Shown: in pieces, positions 40,364 to 48,296 of the stretch
How positions within the stretch are numbered: position 1 is the first letter of the stretch
Layout: each line of letters begins with the position of its first letter
Assembly (NCBI RefSeq): GCF_004798965.1
Contig: NZ_SDSD01000001.1
Location: 124,001 to 188,000 of the forward strand
Source of the DNA: Onishia niordana
Lineage (GTDB): Bacteria > Pseudomonadota > Gammaproteobacteria > Pseudomonadales > Halomonadaceae
Direction of reading: 5' to 3'
DNA length: 64,000 bases
The notes under the pieces: generated by a model
What the model saw: the letters and a program-made list of their open reading frames with translations, nothing else
What the model was told of the DNA's origin: nothing
Databases searched by the model: none
Made by a program: the position numbers and the translations under genes

Positions 40364-41965
40364 TTACACCTCCCCTTGCAGACGGTCGGCGATGCGCAGG
40401 GCCAGCGCGGCGATGGTCAGGGTGCAGTTCACCGAGCCCACCGTCGGCATGGTACCGCTGCTGGCGATCGACAGGTTCGCGTGATCGTGGCAACGGCAGT
40501 CACCGTCGACCACCGAGTCGGCGGGATCCTCGCCCATCAGCACGGTGCCGCAGATGTGCTGGTTGTTCGAGTAGTCGTCGCGAAACTGCACATCGGTGCC
40601 GCCCATCAACTCGGCGATGCGGGCATACTGCTCGCGGGTATGCGCCGCGCTGCGCTTCACGTAATCATCGATGGCATAGTGGAATTCCGGCTTGGGAATC
40701 CCCAGCGCATCCTTCTCGCTGCTCGGCACAATGCGATTTTCGGGATGCGGCAGTAGCTCGTGAAAACTGTCGAACTGCACATAGCGCGAGGCCCGGTCGC
40801 GGATCTCCTGATCAAGTTCCGGCCCCAGGCGCAGGGTGTCCTCGGCGAGGATCTCGTTGGTCATCGGCGTCGTGCGCGAGATGTTCGACATATGCAGTTT
40901 CTTGGCCGCGAAGTCACTGCGGAAATCGCCATCGCGCCAGCTGACGATCGAGGTCATTTCCTGAGGGCCACGGCCCGCCCATAGCTTCTCGTTGGCGAAG
41001 AAACGTACCCCGGTGCCCGGGTGGTCCATCAGGTTGCGGCCGACCATACCCGAAGAATTGCCGATGCCATCCGGATAGGCGGCACTGGTCGAGATCAGCA
41101 TCAGCTTGGGAATCTCGATACCGTTGGCGGCCAGCACGAACTCGCTTCCTTCCACACGGTGCTCAGCGCCCTGCGGATCCTTGTAATGCACCGCCGTAAT
41201 GCGGCCGTTATCGCCCGCCTCGATACGATGCACTACCGCCTGATCGATCAACTGGGCGCCGGCACGTTCGGCCTTTTCGACGTGGAAGATGCCGTTGTAC
41301 ATGGCCCCGATCGGGCAGATAGGCATGCAATTATTGTTGCCACAGCAGGTCGGCCTGCCGTCGTAGGGTCGGCTATTACGCGCTACCGGCTCGGTGACCA
41401 TGTTGAAGCCATTGCCGTTGAGTACCGCCGACACCCGCTGATCGTTGTAGGAAAGCGGCAGCGGTTCCATCGGATAGGGCGCGCTACGCGGTGAGCCCAG
41501 GTCGATATCGTTGGGCCCCCAAACGCCAAGCGCCTCCTCGGCCCGCTGGTAGTAGGGCTCCAGGGTGGCGTAGTCGATTGGCCAGTCACGCCCCACGCCA
41601 TACAGGCTCTTGAGCTTCAGGTCGCTGGGCAGAAAGCGCCAAGCCGCCGCGGCCCAGTGCCAGGTCGTCCCGCCGACCGCGCGAATGTACTGAGCGTCGT
41701 AGGCCTGCTCACCCTTCTGCACCAGATAGCCGTTGTCGGGGCTCGCCATCGGATGGGGCGCATAGTCGCTGGACGGATATGGCGCCATGAAGTCCATCTT
41801 GTCGGGCTGGTTGCGAAAGCGCTCGACGATTTGCCAGCGCGGCATGCGCGGACCCGCCTCGAGCATGATCACCGACTTGCCGGCTTCGGCCATGCGGTGG
41901 GCGATCAGTGCCCCGGCCACGCCAGAGCCGATCACGACGACATCGGCAGATGCTGTTTCGGCCAT
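40364..41965 (-). CDS. GMC-family flavoprotein dehydrogenase, large subunit
   Basis: A 533-residue GMC oxidoreductase starting MAETASADVVVIGSGVAGA; the FAD-binding GSGVAG loop is at about 13-18 and the second motif SSGTMPTVGSVNCTLTIAALALRIAD closes the protein. A cysteine-rich stretch CCGNNNCMPICPIGA, found in membrane sugar dehydrogenases, probably binds a 3Fe-4S cluster. No own signal peptide is seen; it is likely exported with the Tat-targeted small subunit. It should oxidise a sugar acid, polyol or ketose in the periplasm. Gluconate 2-dehydrogenase and FAD-sorbitol or fructose dehydrogenase are the nearest types. A longer in-frame start overlapping the small-subunit gene is unlikely. Confidence 0.93.
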   Translation of the reverse strand: MAETASADVVVIGSGVAGALIAHRMAEAGKSVIMLEAGPRMPRWQIVERFRNQPDKMDFMAPYPSSDYAPHPMASPDNGYLVQKGEQAYDAQYIRAVGGTTWHWAAAAWRFLPSDLKLKSLYGVGRDWPIDYATLEPYYQRAEEALGVWGPNDIDLGSPRSAPYPMEPLPLSYNDQRVSAVLNGNGFNMVTEPVARNSRPYDGRPTCCGNNNCMPICPIGAMYNGIFHVEKAERAGAQLIDQAVVHRIEAGDNGRITAVHYKDPQGAEHRVEGSEFVLAANGIEIPKLMLISTSAAYPDGIGNSSGMVGRNLMDHPGTGVRFFANEKLWAGRGPQEMTSIVSWRDGDFRSDFAAKKLHMSNISRTTPMTNEILAEDTLRLGPELDQEIRDRASRYVQFDSFHELLPHPENRIVPSSEKDALGIPKPEFHYAIDDYVKRSAAHTREQYARIAELMGGTDVQFRDDYSNNQHICGTVLMGEDPADSVVDGDCRCHDHANLSIASSGTMPTVGSVNCTLTIAALALRIADRLQGEV

Positions 41966-41967
41966 GC

Positions 41968-42540
41968 TCAGGCTCCCTGCTTGGTGGTGGACGAGGCGGT
42001 CGTTGCGCTGGCGTTCAGGGCCGGGGATGGCGGCTCTTCGGCCCAGTAGCCGGGACGATTCGGGCAGTAACTGCGAATCACCAACACATCGGAGACGGCA
42101 TCGAACATCAGCGACTGCTGGTAGGTGACCAGTTCGGCCTTCGGCATCTTGCCGACCACGCCCGTGTACCACGCCGACAGCAGACGATTGGCCACGCTGC
42201 GATGCGCCGTTGTCAGGCTGACCGTGTCGGCCTGGAAGGCCTCATCCAGGTAAACGAGATCGTCATCGAGTGTGACCCAGTGACGCGACAGCACCTCGAA
42301 GAGCCGTTTGCCCCGCTCTTCATCGAGACGGGCTCGCGTTGTCAGTTGGCGCGACAGACGCATGAAGCGTTCAAAGGGGGCATCAGCCCCATTCCCCTGC
42401 TGAGCCAGCGCCAGGCCCGGCATCAGGGGAATGGCGCCGACACCCAGAGAATGCTTGAGCAGGCTACGGCGACTCAGCGCGAGCCGGGGAGCACGGCCAT
42501 CGGCCGAAGCGGGCGGCGTATGGCGAGACGAGGTCGTCAT
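41968..42540 (-). CDS. Tat-exported small subunit, FAD-sorbitol dehydrogenase type
   Basis: A 190-residue protein with a twin-arginine signal (SRRSLLKHSLGVGAIPL, about 23-39). The block FMRLSRQLTTRARLDEERGKRLFEVL fits the FAD-SLDH small-subunit family (Pfam FAD-SLDH), also seen in fructose dehydrogenase. It escorts the flavoprotein across the membrane by hitchhiking. It is first in the three-gene operon, with AAAGGAC before the ATG, 2 bases before the large subunit. An 18-base palindrome about 50 bases upstream may be its operator. Confidence 0.88.
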   Translation of the reverse strand: MTTSSRHTPPASADGRAPRLALSRRSLLKHSLGVGAIPLMPGLALAQQGNGADAPFERFMRLSRQLTTRARLDEERGKRLFEVLSRHWVTLDDDLVYLDEAFQADTVSLTTAHRSVANRLLSAWYTGVVGKMPKAELVTYQQSLMFDAVSDVLVIRSYCPNRPGYWAEEPPSPALNASATTASSTTKQGA

Positions 42541-42591
42541 CTATCGTCCTTTATGCAGTGCGGGGGGAAATGCGCGCCGGGAAGGCACATG

Positions 42592-42609
42592 CGACTAAGG
42601 TATTAGTCG
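42592..42609 (-). promoter_or_regulatory. Palindromic operator candidate of the dehydrogenase operon
   Basis: Perfect inverted repeat CGACTAA-GGTA-TTAGTCG about 50 bases before the small-subunit start codon. On the minus strand it overlaps TAATAC, a possible -10 element, though no matching -35 is clear. A dimeric repressor of the GntR or similar class would fit; which one is unknown. Confidence 0.5.
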
Positions 42610-42842
42610 TTAGCATGCTATCAGAGCGTCCTGGGAACTTCCATTGCCCTGTACCGTGAGGCGCGTTTGCGGGGTGTGGTGTATGTGGTGAGATACGCGG
42701 GCGTGCCAAGTGCTTGTCCTGCACTTTTTAAAATAGTCGGGCAGGCGACAGCACGCTTTCCTTTCTGTTGTACATTGGCAGATCAGATGTCTACCCCGCC
42801 GCTGCCAATCATGTAGCTACCTACGGCGAGGTTTATGCAGCA

Positions 42843-42870
42843 AAAGCCGTGCATCGCAATGCACGGCTTT
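42843..42870 (-). terminator. Terminator after the BPSS1780-like membrane protein
   Basis: Perfect 12-bp inverted repeat AAAGCCGTGCAT/ATGCACGGCTTT with a 4-base loop; on the minus strand it runs into TTTTGC. It lies 28 bases after the stop of the membrane protein gene. Confidence 0.8.
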
Positions 42871-42897
42871 CACGCCCTATAAGTAGGCCATCAAGAA

Positions 42898-43788
42898 TTA
42901 CACACGTGCAGCATCGGTATCTGCCGGGCGGGACAGAAGCACATCCCGAAAAGAGAGATAGTAGGCCCCGTTGAAAATCAGGAAGAAAGCCGAGATCACC
43001 ACGACTATCAGGGATACCATCAAAACCACAGATGTGGTGAGGGCTGCGCTGAACATGGAAATAAAAACCGCCAGACCATAGAGGGTCACAGCGTTAATGC
43101 CGAAGACGAGAAGTAACAAGAGGTTCTTGAAGGTGGCCTTAAAGCTATTCTTCAACGCGGAAAAAACCCCTTCGCCAGACACGATAATCTGCGGAACCGC
43201 GTAGTAGAGCAGCGCCGTAACGACAAGCAACCCTGCGACGAAAAAGATGACCAACAGGGACGACCCACCCATCATCGCCGCCATCATACGGCTATAAGAG
43301 TTGCCATAAGAACTACCATAAGAGCTCATGGCACTCATCATGGAGCCTCCCCCCAAGACCTTCACCAGCAGAAACATCACCAACGCAAAGGCCGAAAAGA
43401 TCAACAGCATGCTCAAGAACAGTAGAAACATGCCCAGTATATTTCTTCCCTTAAATCCGCGGAAAACATCGCCGACTCGAGGCTTGTTCTCCGCCGCTCC
43501 ATGAAAGACCGCCATCATGCCCGACTGCAGCAAGGCAGCCAGAAACAAGACCACTAACAAGACAAGGATCGTTCCAATGCCGAAATTGTGTGATTGAAGC
43601 GAACCAACACCAAACTGCGCTAAGATAGAGCCGACGATAACGATCAAGTAAGCAGGAATGATTGTCTTCCAATACGCTCGAACCAGCCGAAATGAATCGA
43701 TGATCCAGCTTAAGGGCGGGCCAGATTTTATCTGACGCACCCTGATCGACGTTAACTCATACGAAAACGCTTCGGCCTGCTCGCTCAT
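42898..43788 (-). CDS. Multi-pass membrane protein, BPSS1780-like
   Basis: A 296-residue inner-membrane protein with about six membrane segments (near 43-62, 73-93, 118-142, 175-195, 215-240 and 245-268) after a soluble N terminus. The opening pattern, a GPPLSWIIDSFRLVRAYWKTIIPAY segment leading into the first helix, resembles the BPSS1780 family of uncharacterised membrane proteins; this is a pattern judgement. A loop between helices three and four is odd: it is made almost only of Gly, Ser, Met, Tyr and Ala (GGGSMMSAMSSYGSSYGNSY). It ends the run of membrane protein genes behind the T6SS effector but is not related to the tandem immunity-like family, and it may be a core gene at the edge of the locus. 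Confidence 0.8.
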   Translation of the reverse strand: MSEQAEAFSYELTSIRVRQIKSGPPLSWIIDSFRLVRAYWKTIIPAYLIVIVGSILAQFGVGSLQSHNFGIGTILVLLVVLFLAALLQSGMMAVFHGAAENKPRVGDVFRGFKGRNILGMFLLFLSMLLIFSAFALVMFLLVKVLGGGSMMSAMSSYGSSYGNSYSRMMAAMMGGSSLLVIFFVAGLLVVTALLYYAVPQIIVSGEGVFSALKNSFKATFKNLLLLLVFGINAVTLYGLAVFISMFSAALTTSVVLMVSLIVVVISAFFLIFNGAYYLSFRDVLLSRPADTDAARV

Positions 43789-44151
43789 CCCTGAACTTCC
43801 TTTAATGTAATTCGAAAAGATCGCATATAGCCATGACTATGCGACCTGGGATCATATCAGAAAACCAGCCACCCTTGATCACGTCATCGCTTACCAGACT
43901 GTAGGAAATCAACCACACCATTAATAAAACGCTGAGAAGTTAGTGACTCCAATTAGAACGGACGCCGTAATAAAAACCATATCGGCGGCAATGGAAGTGC
44001 TCATAAGCAAAATGCTCTAGAGTGCAGTTCATCATTTGAGCCTGAAAGTGCACCCTTCCAGGCGAGAATCGATGGCACGGCGTCCTTGCCGTGCGGTATG
44101 CAGTTCGGTGAATCGATGCCTCGCAGCCAACGAGGCTCTTAGCGTTGATCG
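43789..44151. other. Intergenic region with hairpin repeat copy A
   Basis: A 363-base gap without a supported gene. It holds an imperfect palindrome TCGCATA/TATGCGA (43821-43827, 43838-43844) just upstream of the membrane protein gene, an AT-rich stretch that may be its promoter, and the leftmost copy of the intergenic repeat of the immunity array. Confidence 0.6.
44053..44094. repeat. Array repeat, copy A
   Basis: A 42-base sequence starting CCCTTCCAGGCGAGAATCG and ending in the hairpin GGCACGGCGTCCTTGCCGTGC. It is identical in copies B and C, and follows the first tandem paralogue (downstream on the minus strand). The stem has no T-run after it. Confidence 0.85.
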
Positions 44152-45369
44152 CTAGGTATTGTTGCGGTCTGACGGGCTTTCCGGTGATGCCGCTTCCGGG
44201 CGCTCCACGAAGCGCACGTTTTTGGTGGGCGCGTGGGCGTAGGCGTTTACGTCTTCGGGTTCGGCGGTGTAGCTGTCCTCATAGCCCGGTACCGACTGAG
44301 CCATCAGGTCGGGGCGGCTCCCCCAGGGGGCGGCGTTCACCTTCTGGTGATGCTCGTCGCGCAGTCGATTCAACTCCTCCTCGTCCACATTGGCGTAGAG
44401 ATCGCGCCAGAAGGTGGCCGGGCGGCCGCGCTTGCCAGCCTCGTCGAAAGCCCGGGTGGTCGGGTCGAGATGACGGAACGGCTCGAGCCGGGGAATGTCC
44501 GGCAGCGGCTGGCTGACGTCCATGAAGCGGCTCAGCATGTCCCACATGGCGTAGCGCTCGGCGATGCTGCCGGTATCGGTGGAAAAAGTGAACTCCAATG
44601 GCCCCTTGACCGCCGTGTTTGGATGCGGGCTGTGCTGGGGATAGCGATGGCGTACCTTGAGGGTATGACGCTGGTTGCCCTTCATGTCAGCCGCCATCTC
44701 GATGAAGGCATCGAACTCATAGAAGGGGAAGTTGCCCCGGAAGGTCTTCACCAACCCAGAGCGGCGGCAGAAGGCGATATCGTCCGACCAGTTCTGGTTA
44801 TTCTTGTAAAAATAAATACTATACTTATCAAACGATATCTTACATATAGTGGCCAGCCCACAAGCTGCAAAAACTGTTAGAGGGACTGATGCCATCTCAA
44901 GAAAAGAACCACTTCCCGGATGCAAAACCTCGCCAACAACAACAATCAACAGCAAAACGAAAGCTATTCCTGAAACAAACCACCCCCCCCCCTTCCTCCC
45001 CCCCGGCCCAATAAAACTAAGGAGATGCGTCCAGAAAACAAACCAGAACCTAAAGAAGCGGTAGATAAGGCTAATATCCTCATCGATAAACTTCGACCAC
45101 CGCAATTCATTCAGATGATTAAAATCATGAAAGTCCTTCTCCCCCATGTACTTGTAGTTACGATACCAGGCTTCCGAATACTCATATTCGAACTCTGAAG
45201 GGTTGACGCCCACATAGTGCCCCCAAGGCAGGCGCGCCATATCGAAGGCGTCACCTAGCTTGCCTAGAGTTCCCTTGGGCGGCGGCGGTGCCTGCCGTGG
45301 GATACTCTCAGCAGTAAAGGCAGTGTCCTCGTACCCTTGCTGTTCTTCCGACTGCGCGGCATCTGTCAT
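44152..45369 (-). CDS. Putative T6SS immunity paralogue 1 (membrane protein)
   Basis: A 405-residue protein of a family I cannot name with certainty. The N-terminal soluble part (about 1-100) is rich in aromatic residues (YEYSEAWYRNYKYMGEK). About three membrane segments lie at 103-120, 130-147 and 160-177, and a C-terminal soluble domain carries YEFDAFIEMAADMKGNQRHT and MDVSQPLPDIPRLEPFRHL. The last two blocks also occur in the 331-residue protein that overlaps the VasX-like effector, so this is likely an extra immunity protein. A run of ten G (complement of 44983-44992) encodes Gly-Gly-Gly before the second membrane segment and is in frame here. AGGAGGCAG precedes the ATG. Outside the membrane segment it is nearly identical to the next two copies. 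Confidence 0.85.
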   Translation of the reverse strand: MTDAAQSEEQQGYEDTAFTAESIPRQAPPPPKGTLGKLGDAFDMARLPWGHYVGVNPSEFEYEYSEAWYRNYKYMGEKDFHDFNHLNELRWSKFIDEDISLIYRFFRFWFVFWTHLLSFIGPGGRKGGGWFVSGIAFVLLLIVVVGEVLHPGSGSFLEMASVPLTVFAACGLATICKISFDKYSIYFYKNNQNWSDDIAFCRRSGLVKTFRGNFPFYEFDAFIEMAADMKGNQRHTLKVRHRYPQHSPHPNTAVKGPLEFTFSTDTGSIAERYAMWDMLSRFMDVSQPLPDIPRLEPFRHLDPTTRAFDEAGKRGRPATFWRDLYANVDEEELNRLRDEHHQKVNAAPWGSRPDLMAQSVPGYEDSYTAEPEDVNAYAHAPTKNVRFVERPEAASPESPSDRNNT

Positions 45370-45420
45370 GTTCTGCCTCCTTGCTTGTTCCAGCGTTTTA
45401 GCTCGCCAACAATCCTAAGG

Positions 45421-45493
45421 GCACGCTACTGCCGGGGTACACGGCAGCGCGCCCTTCCAGGCGAGAATCGATGGCACGGCGTCCTTGCCGTGC
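45421..45493. repeat. Array repeat, copy B (long form)
   Basis: The 42-base core (45452-45493) is preceded here by GCACGCTACTGCCGGGGTAC and a further CACGGCAGCGCG-type stretch, shared with copies C and E. It lies between paralogue 1 and paralogue 2. Confidence 0.85.
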
Positions 45494-45538
45494 CATCGGC
45501 GCCCCGGTGAAGCCAATGACAACCGTGACTCGGGAGAC

Positions 45539-46761
45539 TCAGCGCTGTGAATCGTGCTGATCGGAAGTGTCATCCACCGTGCCCGCCGCAGGGCGGTCCA
45601 CGAAACGCACGTTCTTGGTCGGTGCGTGCGCGTAAGCATTCACGTCTTCGGGTTCGGCGGTGTAGCTGTCCTCATAGCCCGGTACTGACTGAACCATCAG
45701 GTCGGGGCGGCCGCCCCAGGGGGCGGCGTTCACCTTCTGGTGATGCTCGTCGCGCAGTCGATTCAACTCCTCCTCGTCCACCTTGGAGTAGAGATCGCGC
45801 CAGAAGGTGGCCGGGCGGCCGCGCTTGCCAGCCTCGTCGAAAGCCCGGGTGGTCGGGTCGAGATGACGGAACGGCTCCAGCCGGGGAATATCCGGCAGCG
45901 GCTGGCTGACGTCCATGAAGCGGCTCAGCATGTCCCACATGGCATAGCGCTCGGCGATGCTGCCGGTATCGGTGGGAAAGGTAAATTCCAACGGCCCTTT
46001 GACCGCCTTGTTGGGATGCGGGCTGTGCTGAGGATAGCGATGACGCACCTTGAGGGTATGGCGCTGGTTGCCTTTCATGTCCGCGGCCATCTCGATAAAG
46101 GCATCGAACTCGTAGAAGGGAAAGTTACCACGAAAGGTCTTGACCAGCCCGGAGCGGCGGCAGAAGGCGATATCGTCAGACCAATTCTGATTACTCTTGT
46201 AAAAACGAATACTGTATTTCTCAAATAGGCTTTTACATATAGTAGCCACCCCGCAGGCTAAAAATACTGACAAAGGAACAGCTAGTGCATCGAAAGGAAA
46301 TTTTTCACTTGGATCAAAAAACTCCAAAACTAGCAATAACGCTAGCAGTATCATTGCGATCGCTGAAATAAACCATCCCCCCCCTTGCCTCCACCAGGGC
46401 CTATATAGCTTAAACCATGTGTCCAGAAAACAAACCAGAAGCGAAAGAAGCGATAGATTAGACCGATATTTTCATCGACAAATTGTGACCAACGAGTTTC
46501 ATTGAGCATCGTATAATCGTGAAAATTCTTCTCTCCCATGTACCTATAGTTACGGTACCAAGCTTCCGAATACTCATATTCGAACTCTGAAGGGTTGACG
46601 CCCACATAATGCCCCCAGGGCAGGCGCGCCATATCGAAGACGTCACCTAGCTTGCCAAGCGTGCTCTTGGGGGGCGGCGGTGCCTGCCGTGGGATACTCT
46701 GAGCAGTGAAGGCAGTGTCCTCGTACCCTGGCTGTTCTTCCGGCTGCGCAGCGTCGGTCAT
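45539..46761 (-). pseudogene. Putative T6SS immunity paralogue 2, frameshifted in a G-run
   Basis: The middle copy of the tandem family. It starts MTDAAQPEEQPGYED at 46761 with a good AGGAGGCAG site and reads as paralogue 1 up to GPGGGKGG, where the coding strand has eight G (complement of 46377-46384). One further G would join it to the second frame, which runs on as GWFISAIAMILLALLL and then matches the family to its end at 45539. As written, the first frame stops at about 46351 after roughly 137 residues, leaving the N-terminal domain and first membrane segment only. The second frame has a start codon at 46354 that could give a 271-residue C-terminal product. It may be a phase-off state, a true pseudogene or a homopolymer base-calling error. 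Confidence 0.85.
46377..46384 (-). repeat. Homopolymer tract of eight (C on plus, G on coding strand)
   Basis: Eight identical bases at the exact place where paralogue 2 loses its frame. The equivalent tracts are ten bases in paralogue 1 (44983-44992) and eight in paralogue 3 (47750-47757), both in frame in their own context. Confidence 0.9.
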
Positions 46762-46811
46762 GTCCTGCCTCCTTGCTTGTTCTTGCGCTTTAGCTCGCCA
46801 ACAAGCTAAAG

Positions 46812-46894
46812 GCACGCTACTGCCGGGGTACACGGCAATGCTCCCTTCCAGGCGAGAATCGATGGCACGGCGTCCTTGCCGTGCGATATGTCGT
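46812..46894. repeat. Array repeat, copy C (long form)
   Basis: Core at 46853-46894 identical to copies A and B, with the upstream GCACGCTACTGCCGGGGTAC extension. It lies between paralogues 2 and 3. The 50 bases after the core up to the gene end match those beside copy A closely. Confidence 0.85.
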
Positions 46895-46941
46895 TCGGTT
46901 AATAGATGCCTAGCGGCCATCGAGGCTCTTGGCGTTGAGCG

Positions 46942-48135
46942 CTAGGTATCGTTGCGGTCTGACGGGCTTTCCGGTGATGCCGCTTCCGGGCGCTCCACGA
47001 AGCGCACGTTCTTGGTGGGCGCGTGGGCGTAGGCGTTTACGTCTTCGGGTTCTGCGGTGTAGCTGTCCTCATAGCCCGGTACCGACTGAGCCATCAGGTC
47101 GGGGCGGCTACCCCAAGGGGCGGCGTTCACCTTCTCGTGATGCTCATCACGCAGGCGATTCAACTCCTCCTCGTCCACCTTGGCATAGAGGTCGCGCCAG
47201 TAGGTGACCGGGCGGCCACGCTTGCCGGCCTCGTCGAAGGCTCGAGTGGTCGGGTCGAGATGACGGAACGGCTCGAGCCGGGGAATATCCGGCAGCGGCT
47301 GGCTGACGTCCATGAAGCGGCTCAGCATGTCCCACATGGCATAGCGCTCGGCGATGCTGCCGGTATCGGTGGGAAAAGTGAATTCCAACGGCAGGCCATT
47401 CCGCTTGTCCTTGCTGAACTGCGGATAGCGATGGCGCACCTTGAGGGTATGGCGCTGGTTGCCCTTCATGTCTGCGGCCATCTCGATAAAGGCATCGAAT
47501 TCGTAGAAGGGGAAGTTGCCCTGGAAGCTCTTGACCAGGCCAGAACGGCGACAGAAGGCGACATCATCCGACCAATTCTGGTTGCTCTTGTAGAAACGAA
47601 TACTCTGAGTTTCGAAAAGTCTTCTTAACACAGTGCATAACCCACAAACCCCCACCACGATCGCTAGCGGCGTTAGCGCTGCCAAGATGGTATCTGCGGC
47701 AAAAAGAAATAAGATGGTCCCAACCGCCGTGACGCCACTAAAAAGCCATCCCCCCCCTTTTTTTCCTCCAGGACCAATAAAACTAAAAAGATGGGAACAG
47801 AAAACGAACCAAAAACGAAAGAAGCGATAGATAAGACCGATATTTTCATCGACAAATTGTGACCAACGAGTTTCATTGAGCATCGTATAATCGTGAAAAT
47901 TCTTCTCCCCCATGTACCTATAGTTACGGTACCAAGCTTCCGAATACTCATATTCGAACTCTGAAGGGTTGACGCCCACATAATGTCCCCAGGGCAGGCG
48001 CGCCATATCGAAGGCGTCACCTAGCTTGCCTAGAGTTCCCTTGGGCGGCGGCGGTGCCTGTCGGGGAATACGCTCGGCCGTGAAGGCCGTCTCCTCGTAT
48101 CCTTGCTGTTCTCCCGGCTGCGCAGCATCGGTCAT
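46942..48135 (-). CDS. Putative T6SS immunity paralogue 3 (membrane protein)
   Basis: A 397-residue intact copy of the family, starting MTDAAQPGEQQGYEETAF with AGGAGGCAGGAC before the ATG. N-terminal (about 1-110) and C-terminal (about 185-397) parts are almost the same as in paralogues 1 and 2, down to the final residues FVERPEAASPESPSDRN shared with paralogue 1. The membrane part is different (GWLFSGVTAVGTILFLFAAD, then LTPLAIVVGVCGLCTVL), and the segment after YPQ is shortened. An eight-G run (complement of 47750-47757) next to seven A lies at the same codons as in the other copies. The mosaic suggests gene conversion with exchange of the membrane segment, which may set immunity specificity. 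Confidence 0.85.
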   Translation of the reverse strand: MTDAAQPGEQQGYEETAFTAERIPRQAPPPPKGTLGKLGDAFDMARLPWGHYVGVNPSEFEYEYSEAWYRNYRYMGEKNFHDYTMLNETRWSQFVDENIGLIYRFFRFWFVFCSHLFSFIGPGGKKGGGWLFSGVTAVGTILFLFAADTILAALTPLAIVVGVCGLCTVLRRLFETQSIRFYKSNQNWSDDVAFCRRSGLVKSFQGNFPFYEFDAFIEMAADMKGNQRHTLKVRHRYPQFSKDKRNGLPLEFTFPTDTGSIAERYAMWDMLSRFMDVSQPLPDIPRLEPFRHLDPTTRAFDEAGKRGRPVTYWRDLYAKVDEEELNRLRDEHHEKVNAAPWGSRPDLMAQSVPGYEDSYTAEPEDVNAYAHAPTKNVRFVERPEAASPESPSDRNDT

Positions 48136-48213
48136 GTCCTGCCTCCTTGCGTAGCCTAGCATTTTAGCTCGCCAAAAATCGTAGAGGACACGAGACCCGT
48201 GGGAAACATAGCA

Positions 48214-48260
48214 GCGCATCTTCCCAGGTGAGAATCGAAGGGCACGGCGTCCTTGCCGAG
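48214..48260. repeat. Array repeat, copy D (diverged)
   Basis: A diverged copy (TTCCCAGGTGAGAATCGAAG, then GGCACGGCGTCCTTGCCGAG) between paralogue 3 and the next membrane protein gene. The right arm of the hairpin has changes that weaken the stem. Confidence 0.75.
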
Positions 48261-48296
48261 ATAAAGCTAATGACCTGAGGTTGTATAAGAATGTGT

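Larger units (their letters stand above)
42541..42897. other. Intergenic region upstream of the dehydrogenase operon
   Basis: About 357 bases with no supported gene. It contains the palindromic operator candidate near its left end and the terminator of the membrane protein gene near its right end. Short open frames here have no protein character. Confidence 0.6.
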
